Assembly (NCBI GenBank): GCA_030706665.1 | Contig: JAUZOB010000167.1 | Coordinates: 1-7,225, forward strand | Source: Bacteroidota bacterium | Lineage (GTDB): Bacteria > Bacteroidota > Bacteroidia > Bacteroidales > Prolixibacteraceae | Length of the DNA: 7,225 bases | Direction of reading: 5' to 3' | In this document: positions 1 to 6,902 of the stretch, one piece after another | Position numbering within the stretch: the stretch's first letter is position 1 | How the letters are laid out: the number at the start of each line of letters is the position of its first letter | Position numbers and translations under genes: made by a program | The notes under the pieces: generated by a model | What the model was told of the DNA's origin: nothing | What the model saw: the letters and a program-made list of their open reading frames with translations, nothing else | Databases searched by the model: none

Positions 1-586
1 AAGAAGATGATTTCCCTTTTGCAGGCTCTTCGTGAATCTGAGTAAAGAAAAGCCAAAGTGATGAAATCAGTGTAATTCCTGCAAAGATCGGGAAGAGTAG
101 CTTCCAGTTGCCTAAAGTAACTGCAGCTAAACCTGCAATGATTGGTCCGACAAATGAGGCGATTGCTTTGGTAAACTGTCCTAGAGTCAGGCTACTGGTC
201 AATCTTTCTCCACTTACAACATTAGTCAACAATGGATTAAGAGAAACTTGCAAAATCGTATTTCCAATCCCCAGTAAAGCAAATGCAATCAATACGACTG
301 TAAAATCGTAAGCTACAAGCGGAACAAGCATTGCGACAAATGTGATTACCATACTCAACAATACTGTTTTCTTCCGCCCCAGTGTATTCATCAAGATACC
401 GGTCGGTACTGAAAAAACAGCAAACCATAAAAACACCATCATAGGAAGCAGATTAGCGAAAGAATCGCTCAATCCAAAATCTTTCTTTACGTAGCTTGTA
501 GAAATACCTACCACGTCAACAAATCCCATGATGAAAAATCCGAATAGTACAGGCAGTACTTTTGTGTATGAAGTCGATTTTTTCAT
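1..586 (-). CDS. MFS sugar permease, N-terminal half (cut by left window edge)
   Basis: Inner-membrane transporter of the major facilitator superfamily, probably importing a monosaccharide by proton symport. Translating from the ATG at 584-586 gives 195 uninterrupted residues (MKKSTSYTKVLPVLFGFFIM...), ending at the window edge before any stop. Six hydrophobic segments are visible at about residues 11-30, 44-66, 73-92, 95-117, 135-158 and 161-181, which is the first half of a usual 12-helix MFS protein. The loop after helix 2 has the MFS motif-A pattern G63-ILMNTL-G70-RKK. Helix 4 has GIGNTILQVSLNP, like the fucose/glucose/galactose (FHS) branch, but with Asn110 in a region where E. coli FucP has a functional acidic residue. 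The gene starts 63 bp after the GH92 stop with no hairpin between, so co-transcription is likely. Mannose is the likely cargo from context only. MFS is secure; substrate is not. Confidence 0.92.
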   Translation of the reverse strand, partial: MKKSTSYTKVLPVLFGFFIMGFVDVVGISTSYVKKDFGLSDSFANLLPMMVFLWFAVFSVPTGILMNTLGRKKTVLLSMVITFVAMLVPLVAYDFTVVLIAFALLGIGNTILQVSLNPLLTNVVSGERLTSSLTLGQFTKAIASFVGPIIAGLAAVTLGNWKLLFPIFAGITLISSLWLFFTQIHEEPAKGKSSS

Positions 587-649
587 GTAAATGATTGAAT
601 TAATTGCGTTTTTGTATTGAATTAGTTATGGAACAAATAAAACACTTTT
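587..649 (-). promoter_or_regulatory. Short GH92-permease intergenic gap with a 22-bp-spaced direct repeat
   Basis: This AT-rich 63-bp gap holds two near copies of a 13-bp unit, attgaattaattg at 594-606 and attgaattagtta at 616-628 (11 of 13 identical), spaced 22 bp apart or about two helical turns. I see no terminator-like hairpin and no good promoter, so read-through from GH92 into the permease is the simplest reading. There is no Shine-Dalgarno sequence before the permease ATG, which is usual in Bacteroidota. The repeat could be a binding site or chance in AT-rich DNA. Confidence 0.3.
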
Positions 650-2926
650 TTACTGATTTGAAAACGAATAAGGGAAGTCTTCTTTCTTAATTCCTTTCTT
701 TTTATTGGGAACAGGAGACATGGTAAAATCAATTTTCGCTCCCTGGAGCAGAGACTTATGGCTTAACCAGTTTTTCTCATAGAGCTGACCATTGTATTTC
801 ATAGTAGAAACATATCGGTTCGATGCACTATTATTCGGAGCATTTAATTCGATTTGATTTCCATTCTCAAGTTTAAGTGTCACTTTCTTAAATAGCGGTG
901 CCCCCAAAACATATTGATCGGTTCCTGGGCACACGGGATAAAATCCTAAAGCTGAAAACACGTACCATGCCGAAGTCTGTCCATTATCTTCATCGCCGCA
1001 ATAGCCGTCAGGGGTAGCTAAATAAAAACGATTCATCACCTCTCTTGCCCAATACTGGGTTTTCCAAGGTTCACCTGCATAGTTATAAAGATAAATCATG
1101 TGTTGTATCGGCTGATTTCCATGAGCATATTGTCCCATGTTCATGATTTGCATTTCTCTGATTTCATGAATCACCTGACCGTAATAACTTTCATCATAAA
1201 CGGGTGGCATAGAAAAGACGGAATCTAACATCGAGACAAAGGCCTTTTTACCTCCCATCAGATTAGACAGCCCTTGTATATCGTGAAACACACACCATGT
1301 GTAATGCCAACTGTTTCCTTCCGTAAAAGCATCTCCCCATTTAAACGGATTAAACGGAGACTGGAAAGTACCATCCTGATTCTTTCCACGCATCAGTTTC
1401 GTTTCAGGATCAAATAGGTTCCTGTAATTCTGACATCTTTTGGCAAAACGATCAATCTCTTCTTTCGGACGATTGAGAGCTTTGGCCAGTTGCCAAATAG
1501 TAAAATCATCGTATGCATATTCAAGCGTACGGGCTGCATTCTCATTGATCTTCACATCGTAAGGGACATATCCCAGTTGATTATAATATTTAACTCCCTT
1601 ACGGCCAACTGAATTTAACGGTCCTTCATTCTCAGTGTTTTTAAGGATTGCTTCATACAATGTTTGAATATCATATCCGCGAACCCCTTTTAAATAAGCA
1701 TCTGCAATGAGGGATGCCGAATTGGATCCAATCATACAATCTCTGTGTCCGGGACTAGCCCACTCCGGCAGGAAACCACTCTCTTTATAGGTATTGGCCA
1801 GGCCTTCCATTATCTTGGCATTTAATGAAGGGTGCATCAGATTGAAAAATGGAAAAACGGCTCTGAAGGTATCCCAAAATCCATTGTCAGTAAACATGTA
1901 ACCAGGCAATACTTTCCCATTGTACGGGCTATAATGGACCACCTTTCCGGCTGCATCAATTTCATAGAATTTTCGGGGAAAAAGCATGGTGCGATAGAGA
2001 CAAGAGTAAAATGTACGAACCTGATCAGGAGAACCACCTTCGACCAGCAAACGATTTAATTCATCATTCCATGCTTTCTTTGCCTTTTGCTTTACAACAT
2101 CGAAACTATCATTTCCAATTTCTTTCAAATTCAATTCCGCTTGTTCAGCACTGATAAAAGATGAAGCAACACGGGCTACGATCTTTTCCCCTTTTGATGT
2201 TTTAAAACCAATTACAGCTCCGACATGATTATCTTTCAGTTCAAGAATATTATTGCTGATCTCTTTGTCGTGCCACACCTGTTTCGTTGTAAAAGGTTTA
2301 TCAAAGCAAATCACAAAGTAATTTCTAAAATTATCGGGTACACCACCGCTATTCTTCGTTGTATATCCGATTATTTTATTCTCTTCCGGAACAATCTTAA
2401 TGTATGATCCATTATCAAGAGCATCAATTACAATATAGGCATTGTCGGTTTTTGGAAAAGTAAAACGAAGAGCAGCAGCTCTTTCAGTTGGAGTTATTTC
2501 TGCCGTAACATCATGATCGGCAAGATAAACGCTGTAATAATATGGTTTCGAAATCTCAGCCTTATGAGAAAACCAACTTGCCCTTTCATCTTCGGTAAAT
2601 CTCATTTTGCCGGTTACTGGCATGATTACAAATTGACCGTAGTCATTAATCCAGGGACTTGGTTGATGCGTTTGTTTTAATCCTCGAATCATATCCGAAT
2701 CATAAGTATACGCCCATCCCTCTCCCATCTTTCCTGTTTGCGGTGTCCAGAAATTCATGCCCCAGGGCAAAGCAACTGCTGGATAGGTATTCCCGTTGGA
2801 CAGGTTGTATTTTGAAGCAGTTCCCATCAGCGGATTGATCCATTCGACAGGGTCAGTAACCTTATTCACAATCTGTGCAGACGCTCCTAAGGTTAGAAGT
2901 GATAAAAAAAGAACAATTTTATACAT
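650..2926 (-). CDS. GH92 exo-alpha-mannosidase, secreted, probably alpha-1,2-type
   Basis: Calcium-dependent inverting exo-mannosidase that removes terminal alpha-linked mannose from mannan or high-mannose N-glycans. It has 758 residues, normal for GH92. Residues 1-18 (MYKIVLFLSLLTLGASAQ) form a signal peptide with an ASA-Q cleavage site and no lipobox cysteine, suggesting the periplasm. The N-terminal beta-sandwich domain (about 24-270) has INPLMGT at 30-36, GNTYPA at 45-50 and THQPSPWINDYG at 86-97. The (alpha/alpha)6 catalytic domain (about 290-758) has GFWDTFR at 349-355, FTEGNSW at 534-540 and GDEDNGQTSAWYVFSALGFYP at 644-664. By the constant +3 offset to my recollection of B. thetaiotaomicron BT3990, E536 is the general acid and D645/D647 the base pair. 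H587-E588 and W92 match the +1-subsite residues linked to alpha-1,2 specificity. The catalytic motifs are intact and there is no frameshift. The ATG at 2924-2926 sits directly before the signal peptide. The permease follows 63 bp downstream; GH38 lies 258 bp upstream behind a hairpin. Confidence 0.97.
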   Translation of the reverse strand: MYKIVLFLSLLTLGASAQIVNKVTDPVEWINPLMGTASKYNLSNGNTYPAVALPWGMNFWTPQTGKMGEGWAYTYDSDMIRGLKQTHQPSPWINDYGQFVIMPVTGKMRFTEDERASWFSHKAEISKPYYYSVYLADHDVTAEITPTERAAALRFTFPKTDNAYIVIDALDNGSYIKIVPEENKIIGYTTKNSGGVPDNFRNYFVICFDKPFTTKQVWHDKEISNNILELKDNHVGAVIGFKTSKGEKIVARVASSFISAEQAELNLKEIGNDSFDVVKQKAKKAWNDELNRLLVEGGSPDQVRTFYSCLYRTMLFPRKFYEIDAAGKVVHYSPYNGKVLPGYMFTDNGFWDTFRAVFPFFNLMHPSLNAKIMEGLANTYKESGFLPEWASPGHRDCMIGSNSASLIADAYLKGVRGYDIQTLYEAILKNTENEGPLNSVGRKGVKYYNQLGYVPYDVKINENAARTLEYAYDDFTIWQLAKALNRPKEEIDRFAKRCQNYRNLFDPETKLMRGKNQDGTFQSPFNPFKWGDAFTEGNSWHYTWCVFHDIQGLSNLMGGKKAFVSMLDSVFSMPPVYDESYYGQVIHEIREMQIMNMGQYAHGNQPIQHMIYLYNYAGEPWKTQYWAREVMNRFYLATPDGYCGDEDNGQTSAWYVFSALGFYPVCPGTDQYVLGAPLFKKVTLKLENGNQIELNAPNNSASNRYVSTMKYNGQLYEKNWLSHKSLLQGAKIDFTMSPVPNKKKGIKKEDFPYSFSNQ

Positions 2927-3045
2927 TGGTTTGATTGGTTAAATGGTTTTATTCAATCCTGCTTTAAGCCTTGATATATGATAAAAAACACCGATGCTTA
3001 TAAACATCTAAATCTCCGTTTTTCAATCAAAAACAACACTCGCCA

Positions 3046-3059
3046 CATGTTTGAACATG
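3046..3059. repeat. 14-bp palindrome next to the candidate GH92 promoter
   Basis: CATGTT (3046-3051) and AACATG (3054-3059) are perfect inverted arms of 6 bp around a 2-bp spacer. The palindrome begins one base downstream of the candidate -7 element, where transcription of GH92 would start. That position fits either an operator half-site pair or a small hairpin at the mRNA 5' end. The short arms mean chance cannot be ruled out. Confidence 0.35.
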
Positions 3060-3067
3060 CAAAAATA
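3060..3067 (-). promoter_or_regulatory. Candidate Bacteroides -7 element (TATTTTTG) for GH92
   Basis: On the minus strand this reads TATTTTTG, an exact match to the Bacteroides -7 consensus TAnnTTTG. It is the only match I found in the GH38-GH92 gap. About 19-22 bp upstream, where a TTTG -33 box is expected, there is only a T-rich run (minus strand of about 3084-3090), so the promoter would be weak or activator-dependent. It implies a 5' leader of roughly 125 bases. Confidence 0.35.
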
Positions 3068-3103
3068 AATAAATCCGAAAGAGAAAAAAGAGTTTAATAA
3101 AAT

Positions 3104-3154
3104 TATAAGTTGAGCCAATCTTCAAAGAAATCCACAAGATCGACTCAACTTATA
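3104..3154 (-). terminator. Candidate terminator hairpin after GH38
   Basis: TATAAGTTGAG (3104-3114) and CTCAACTTATA (3144-3154) are perfect 11-bp inverted arms. Inside the 29-base loop, ATCTT (3118-3122) can pair with AAGAT (3136-3140), which lengthens the stem. The hairpin begins 30 bases beyond the GH38 stop. On the minus strand it is followed by ATTTTATTAAAC and then a run of T and C. The stem is AT-rich and the T-tract is interrupted, so termination may be partial, giving GH92 some read-through as well as its own start. Confidence 0.5.
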
Positions 3155-3184
3155 TATTACCAACTAATTAAGACCAGCATCAAT

Positions 3185-6100
3185 TTACTTTTTCAACACA
3201 AAAGGAGCATTTCCACTAAACTCATCAACTAATGGCTGAAGCGTTTTTACTGCATCACTTTGTGGTTTTGCAAGTGTCACTGCAAAGATCTTAATCTTGT
3301 TATCATTGGGCAGAGTGATTGTTTTTGCCCCTTTCGGTAACTGTATCTCATATTTGTAGATATAGCTGTATTGATAGGCATCATTTGCTGACGGATAATC
3401 AACATGACGATGTGATGCGAACCATGCAATATTATCCTGTTTGCTGAAAGGCTTATCAATTGATGTCACACCCGACATATCTTCAGTAAAATGACGATTA
3501 TAGAACTGTCCGATATAACCGGTCCATCTCTGTATATTCAGATTGAAGCTTTGTCCATCAATGCTAAAATCGCCATTGGTATCTTCATCTGCTGCTGCCA
3601 ACAGATACAAGCGGGTATAATCTCCTTGCGGAAGATCTATCTTCTGTCCGTTGCAGACTACTGCATTTTTGGCATTGTCTTCCTTACTTCCCATCTTAAA
3701 CCGGATATTCTCACTTATTAATTCGTCCGGGACCAATTCAGCTGGCAAGCTTAATCCATATTGGAAGCCACCATCAGCACGGTTGTAATCAGTACTCATT
3801 ACATCCTGATTGTAGGGCAAATTAACTGAAATCTGTTCCCCTTCCGATACTGAGTTCACTGATGGTTTCAATTTTATAGCTAAACTCTTAATGGTTGAAT
3901 GCGAAATATCGAACTTCACGACATTCCCTGCAAAAGCAGCTTTCCCAATACGTTGCTCCTGTCCGTTTACTTCATAAGCGTCAGCAACCTGTCCCGGGAA
4001 ACTTACACTAATTCCTTTGGCATCTTTTCCAAACAACTCATTGACCCTTACAATATAATAATCTCCGTCTTCCATCTTCTTCAATGCCATCAGACCAATC
4101 TGAGGAGAACTAATTTTCAGCAATGAAATCTCTTTCCCCAAAGCGCCTGTATGCTGTGACGTTTCAAAGGCAAGAAGAGGCTGATTAAAGAATTTTCCCT
4201 GCCAGGGAGTCTGGCCTTTAGTCCAATCGCCGCTATGTCCATAAAGTCCGTATTTGAAATCATGAATTCCCCAATCCTGGGTATTCTGATAGATATACCA
4301 GCCTGGACCAGGAGTCGGTGTATACAGTAATGTCAATCTTAAAGTATTGTCATCTGGTTTATCGGATCCATATTTGCAGTCTTCCAATACAGAGACACCA
4401 TATTTACCAGTATGATCCGTCAGATCAAACCACTCTTTGGAAGGTACTTCAAATTTCACCTCATTATTATTACTTCTCTGAATAGTTCCTACCCCCAGAT
4501 TATAAGTCGCTTTATTATTGCTTGCAGTAAGAGGGAAGGCAGCTTTCAGACTTACTCCTGTAGATTGCCAATTCGCTTTATTCGTTACTTCTACACGCTT
4601 CCCTGCTTCTCCAGCGCTCAGGCTCACAATCTGACTGATTTCAGAATCTCTCCCTTTTCTGGTTATCTGAAGTGCAACACGTACCGGTCCATGTTCCAGA
4701 ACTTTAACCTCTGCATCTTTATCCAGATAATCGATAGGTGCCTTTTGTCTGTCTTTCCAATCCATATTCCAGGCAGGCCATTCTACAGGATGCTCGCTTA
4801 GAAATTCCAGACGGGCAGGTTGGGATAATAATTCTTTAGAAGCCTTCTTATCAAATATACTTACAAGGTCTCCATTCTCACCGACTTTAACCCGATAGTA
4901 TTCATTTTCCAAAGATTGTCCATTGACTGAAAGTACTGAATGACTTCCTGCTTTTTCTTTGCTTTCACGAACATCGAAGACACCAACTCCGACCGAAGGT
5001 AATTTGGCCAAAAAGATCACCTTCAATTTATCTCCCTTCTTTTCTACAATCTGTGTCGGCAACGCTTTCCCATTCTGATCAAATACAGTTACTCCTTCCG
5101 GTAGTTTTGAATAGGAAAGCTCTGCAGTAACCACGTCTTCACGGTTTTGAGCAACCGGGTTATAAACAACCACTGCTTTCCCCTGAACCTGAGTATTCAA
5201 CTGATGAGCAATAACACTGATCGAATTCTTCAATACCTCGGAAAATCCGTTCCCTGCAATGAATTCGTCATTCCATGCATATTCATATGCTTTCGGAATG
5301 CTGGTACCCGGAAGAATATCATGGAACTGGCTTCCTAACACAAGATCCCATGATTTATTTAATTTCTCTACAGGATATTCAGCTCCGCCCAACCAATCCG
5401 CAAAAGTTGCCGCTTGTTCTGCTGACTGAGCCAATAACTCATTCTTGCGGTTAGACCGCTTCATATAAGCCTGAGAGGTCATTGAACCCGCACTGTGTTC
5501 AATCAACAATAGATCTCCTGAATAGGTTGGAAGTTTTTTACGTATTTCGGGAGTAATATCCTTATACATCTGATCGGAGGACGTAAGAACAACTTTAAAC
5601 TTACTATCATCGTTATGAAGGCTACCTACTGCATTTTTCACATCATTTGGACGAGGAGCCCCTCCCTGATCTCCTACCCCATAATAGCGGTAATCGAATA
5701 AAATTCCATACTTCTGAGTATTCTCAGCAATTCGTTTATCCCAATAATTATCTTTATCAAGTCGGGGAACTACATTGCCACCGTAACTGGTCGCATTTAA
5801 TGCAGCAATAACACCTTTGCCGTCGGGACCATTCCAAACCCCAACATTAAAAGGAACGCCAACAGCAGAATGCCAGGTCAATTTCTGAGTTGAAAAACCA
5901 AGCAGTCCACAATGGTGCCAGATAGAGGGCAGGTTTGCCAAAAAGCCAAAGCAGTCTGGCAGCATGTAATCACAGCTCTCCACCCCGAATTCTTTTTTGA
6001 AATATTTATTTCCATAAAGAACCTGGCGGATAACAGACTCGGAAGAAGAGATATTTACTTCCCCTTCATCCACTGAAGAACCGGATACACACCACTGACC

Positions 6101-6421
6101 CTTTTTCACATATTCGACAACTTTTTTATATAGCTCCGGATAATACTCCTTCATCATATTATAACGACGGGAACCGGTGAAATTGAACACATAGTCAGGG
6201 TACTTTTCAAAGAGACGGAAATTTTCTTCCATTATATTTCGGATCAACACATTAATGGTGGAAGGATAATCCCAGTTCCACTCTGTATCCAAATGCGCAT
6301 AACCAATGGTATACAAAACTCTGTCCTTTGTTATGTCATATTTATCCCGTTTGGCTAATGGCTGGGCCAATAACACTGCGGGGAAAATAATCCCTAACAT
6401 GAAACTAAATAATTTTCTCAT
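3185..6421 (-). CDS. GH38 alpha-mannosidase, secreted, with an extra C-terminal domain
   Basis: Zinc-dependent retaining alpha-mannosidase acting on mannan or N-glycan mannose, probably in the periplasm. I chose the ATG at 6419-6421 (1078 residues) because it directly begins a signal peptide, MRKLFSFMLGIIFPAVLLAQ, with no lipobox; the frame is open to GTG 6469 and ATG 6466, which would add 16 or 15 residues before it. The N-terminal catalytic domain (about 30-310) has YAHLDTEWNW at 41-50 with zinc ligands H43 and D45, and LPDCFGF at 154-160 with D156 as nucleophile and zinc ligand. The probable acid/base is D283 (SSDQMYK). The middle domain has the conserved FHDILPGTS at 366-374 with the fourth zinc ligand H367. 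The beta-sandwich GH38 C-domain follows (about 410-850). Residues about 860-1078 form a further domain with IQRWTGYIGQFYNRHF, IAWFASHRH and LPKGAKTITLP, beyond the usual GH38 core. Active-site residues are complete. Exact linkage specificity cannot be read. The GH92 gene downstream suggests they share substrate. Confidence 0.97.
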   Translation of the reverse strand: MRKLFSFMLGIIFPAVLLAQPLAKRDKYDITKDRVLYTIGYAHLDTEWNWDYPSTINVLIRNIMEENFRLFEKYPDYVFNFTGSRRYNMMKEYYPELYKKVVEYVKKGQWCVSGSSVDEGEVNISSSESVIRQVLYGNKYFKKEFGVESCDYMLPDCFGFLANLPSIWHHCGLLGFSTQKLTWHSAVGVPFNVGVWNGPDGKGVIAALNATSYGGNVVPRLDKDNYWDKRIAENTQKYGILFDYRYYGVGDQGGAPRPNDVKNAVGSLHNDDSKFKVVLTSSDQMYKDITPEIRKKLPTYSGDLLLIEHSAGSMTSQAYMKRSNRKNELLAQSAEQAATFADWLGGAEYPVEKLNKSWDLVLGSQFHDILPGTSIPKAYEYAWNDEFIAGNGFSEVLKNSISVIAHQLNTQVQGKAVVVYNPVAQNREDVVTAELSYSKLPEGVTVFDQNGKALPTQIVEKKGDKLKVIFLAKLPSVGVGVFDVRESKEKAGSHSVLSVNGQSLENEYYRVKVGENGDLVSIFDKKASKELLSQPARLEFLSEHPVEWPAWNMDWKDRQKAPIDYLDKDAEVKVLEHGPVRVALQITRKGRDSEISQIVSLSAGEAGKRVEVTNKANWQSTGVSLKAAFPLTASNNKATYNLGVGTIQRSNNNEVKFEVPSKEWFDLTDHTGKYGVSVLEDCKYGSDKPDDNTLRLTLLYTPTPGPGWYIYQNTQDWGIHDFKYGLYGHSGDWTKGQTPWQGKFFNQPLLAFETSQHTGALGKEISLLKISSPQIGLMALKKMEDGDYYIVRVNELFGKDAKGISVSFPGQVADAYEVNGQEQRIGKAAFAGNVVKFDISHSTIKSLAIKLKPSVNSVSEGEQISVNLPYNQDVMSTDYNRADGGFQYGLSLPAELVPDELISENIRFKMGSKEDNAKNAVVCNGQKIDLPQGDYTRLYLLAAADEDTNGDFSIDGQSFNLNIQRWTGYIGQFYNRHFTEDMSGVTSIDKPFSKQDNIAWFASHRHVDYPSANDAYQYSYIYKYEIQLPKGAKTITLPNDNKIKIFAVTLAKPQSDAVKTLQPLVDEFSGNAPFVLKK

Positions 6422-6520
6422 GGTAAGAAGTTGATTTAATGGTTTAAAAACATATCTATTTTTCATCACATTATTTCTTTTAATAATTATTCAGTACTCT
6501 TTGCTACTCAAACACAAGCT

Positions 6521-6538
6521 ATCCATATCATCCATATG
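6521..6538. repeat. Tandem 9-bp direct repeat
   Basis: ATCCATATC (6521-6529) is followed immediately by ATCCATATG (6530-6538), matching at 8 of 9 positions. It lies about 100 bp upstream of the GH38 start. It may be half-sites for a regulator or a chance duplication in AT-rich DNA. Confidence 0.3.
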
Positions 6539-6648
6539 CTCTTTAAAACTAGCTTTTTTCGAGAGGACTGTCTTATAAAATTACACATTAAATTTCTGAC
6601 AATCAAATATTTTAACTCTATCTTCAATTAATTATGCTATAATTTGGC

Positions 6649-6669
6649 AATATCTTTTTTAAAGATATT
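6649..6669. repeat. 9-bp inverted repeat in the GH38 leader
   Basis: AATATCTTT (6649-6657) and AAAGATATT (6661-6669) are perfect inverted arms with a 3-base T spacer, giving a 21-bp symmetric site about 230 bp upstream of GH38. It is not followed by a T-run on the minus strand and lies well past the terminator at 6827-6869, so an operator or a leader hairpin fits better than a terminator. The very AT-rich arms lower its significance. Confidence 0.4.
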
Positions 6670-6826
6670 TAGAAAGCAGACTCTCTTCACTCACACATAT
6701 TCTGCATATCCCAACTTCTTTTCTCAACTTCCGGATAAGCCTGTAAGCCTTTAGAAAAACAAAAAACTATTTTCCAAAATTCTTTAATTCGGGAATGATT
6801 TTGTCTTCTTATTTCAAAACAATAAA

Positions 6827-6869
6827 ATTGAGTTGATATGTCTAATATTTAAATACATATCAACTCAAT
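6827..6869 (-). terminator. Rho-independent-type terminator of the right-edge gene
   Basis: ATTGAGTTGATATGT (6827-6841) and ACATATCAACTCAAT (6855-6869) are perfect 15-bp inverted arms around a 13-base loop. The hairpin starts 33 bases beyond the stop codon of the right-edge gene. On the minus strand it is followed by TTTATTGTTTT, a T-rich tail. It should separate that gene from GH38 as a distinct transcription unit. It could act in both directions, but no plus-strand gene is seen here to use it. Confidence 0.65.
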
Positions 6870-6902
6870 AAGGGAAAATAATTTCTATTCTATCCCTCCA
6901 TA

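Larger units (their letters stand above)
2927..3103 (-). promoter_or_regulatory. GH92 leader region
   Basis: This is the region between the GH38 hairpin and the GH92 start. It contains a candidate Bacteroides -7 element at 3060-3067 and a palindrome at 3046-3059 (both listed separately), then about 120 bases of AT-rich leader without a recognisable riboswitch or RNA fold. Just before the start codon, a block at 2931-2949 resembles the block before the GH38 start (6431-6445). In forward-strand terms both read TTGATT, then TAA or TAAA, then TGGTTT. There is no Shine-Dalgarno sequence. Confidence 0.4.
6422..6902 (-). promoter_or_regulatory. 481-bp gene-free leader upstream of GH38
   Basis: This is the longest non-coding stretch, AT-rich throughout and without a credible small gene on either strand. 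From right to left it holds the terminator hairpin of the upstream gene (6827-6869), a 9-bp inverted repeat (6649-6669) and a tandem 9-bp direct repeat atccatatc/atccatatg (6521-6538). The GH38 promoter should lie here. I found no exact TAnnTTTG on the minus strand; AATATTTG at 6604-6611 is a one-mismatch candidate without a good -33 box. A block at 6431-6445 resembles the block before GH92. No known riboswitch was recognised. Confidence 0.5.

Noticed and set aside
108..311. 67-codon plus-strand open frame
   Set aside because: It is antisense to the permease and has no supporting start context or recognisable product.
237..428. 63-codon minus-strand open frame at the left end
   Set aside because: It overlaps, in another frame, the continuous MFS permease frame that shows six helices and motif A. 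It is a shadow.
634..641. Possible -7 promoter element for the permease (minus strand TTTATTTG)
   Set aside because: It has one mismatch to TAnnTTTG and no convincing TTTG box upstream. The short gap without a terminator fits co-transcription better.
2927..3184. Riboswitch, small RNA or CRISPR-like content in the GH38-GH92 gap
   Set aside because: There are no repeated units, conserved riboswitch cores or tRNA-like folds beyond the hairpin and short palindrome described.
4412..4801. 129-codon plus-strand open frame inside GH38
   Set aside because: It lies fully antisense to conserved GH38 coding sequence and has the composition of a translated reverse complement, with no family resemblance.
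6422..6469. N-terminal extension of GH38 from GTG 6469 or ATG 6466
   Set aside because: It would place 15-16 polar residues before a well-formed signal peptide that begins exactly at ATG 6421.
6630..6650. TATAAT-like sequence on the plus strand (ctataat)
   Set aside because: No plus-strand gene follows, sigma-70 TATAAT is not the usual Bacteroides signal, and such matches are expected in AT-rich DNA.
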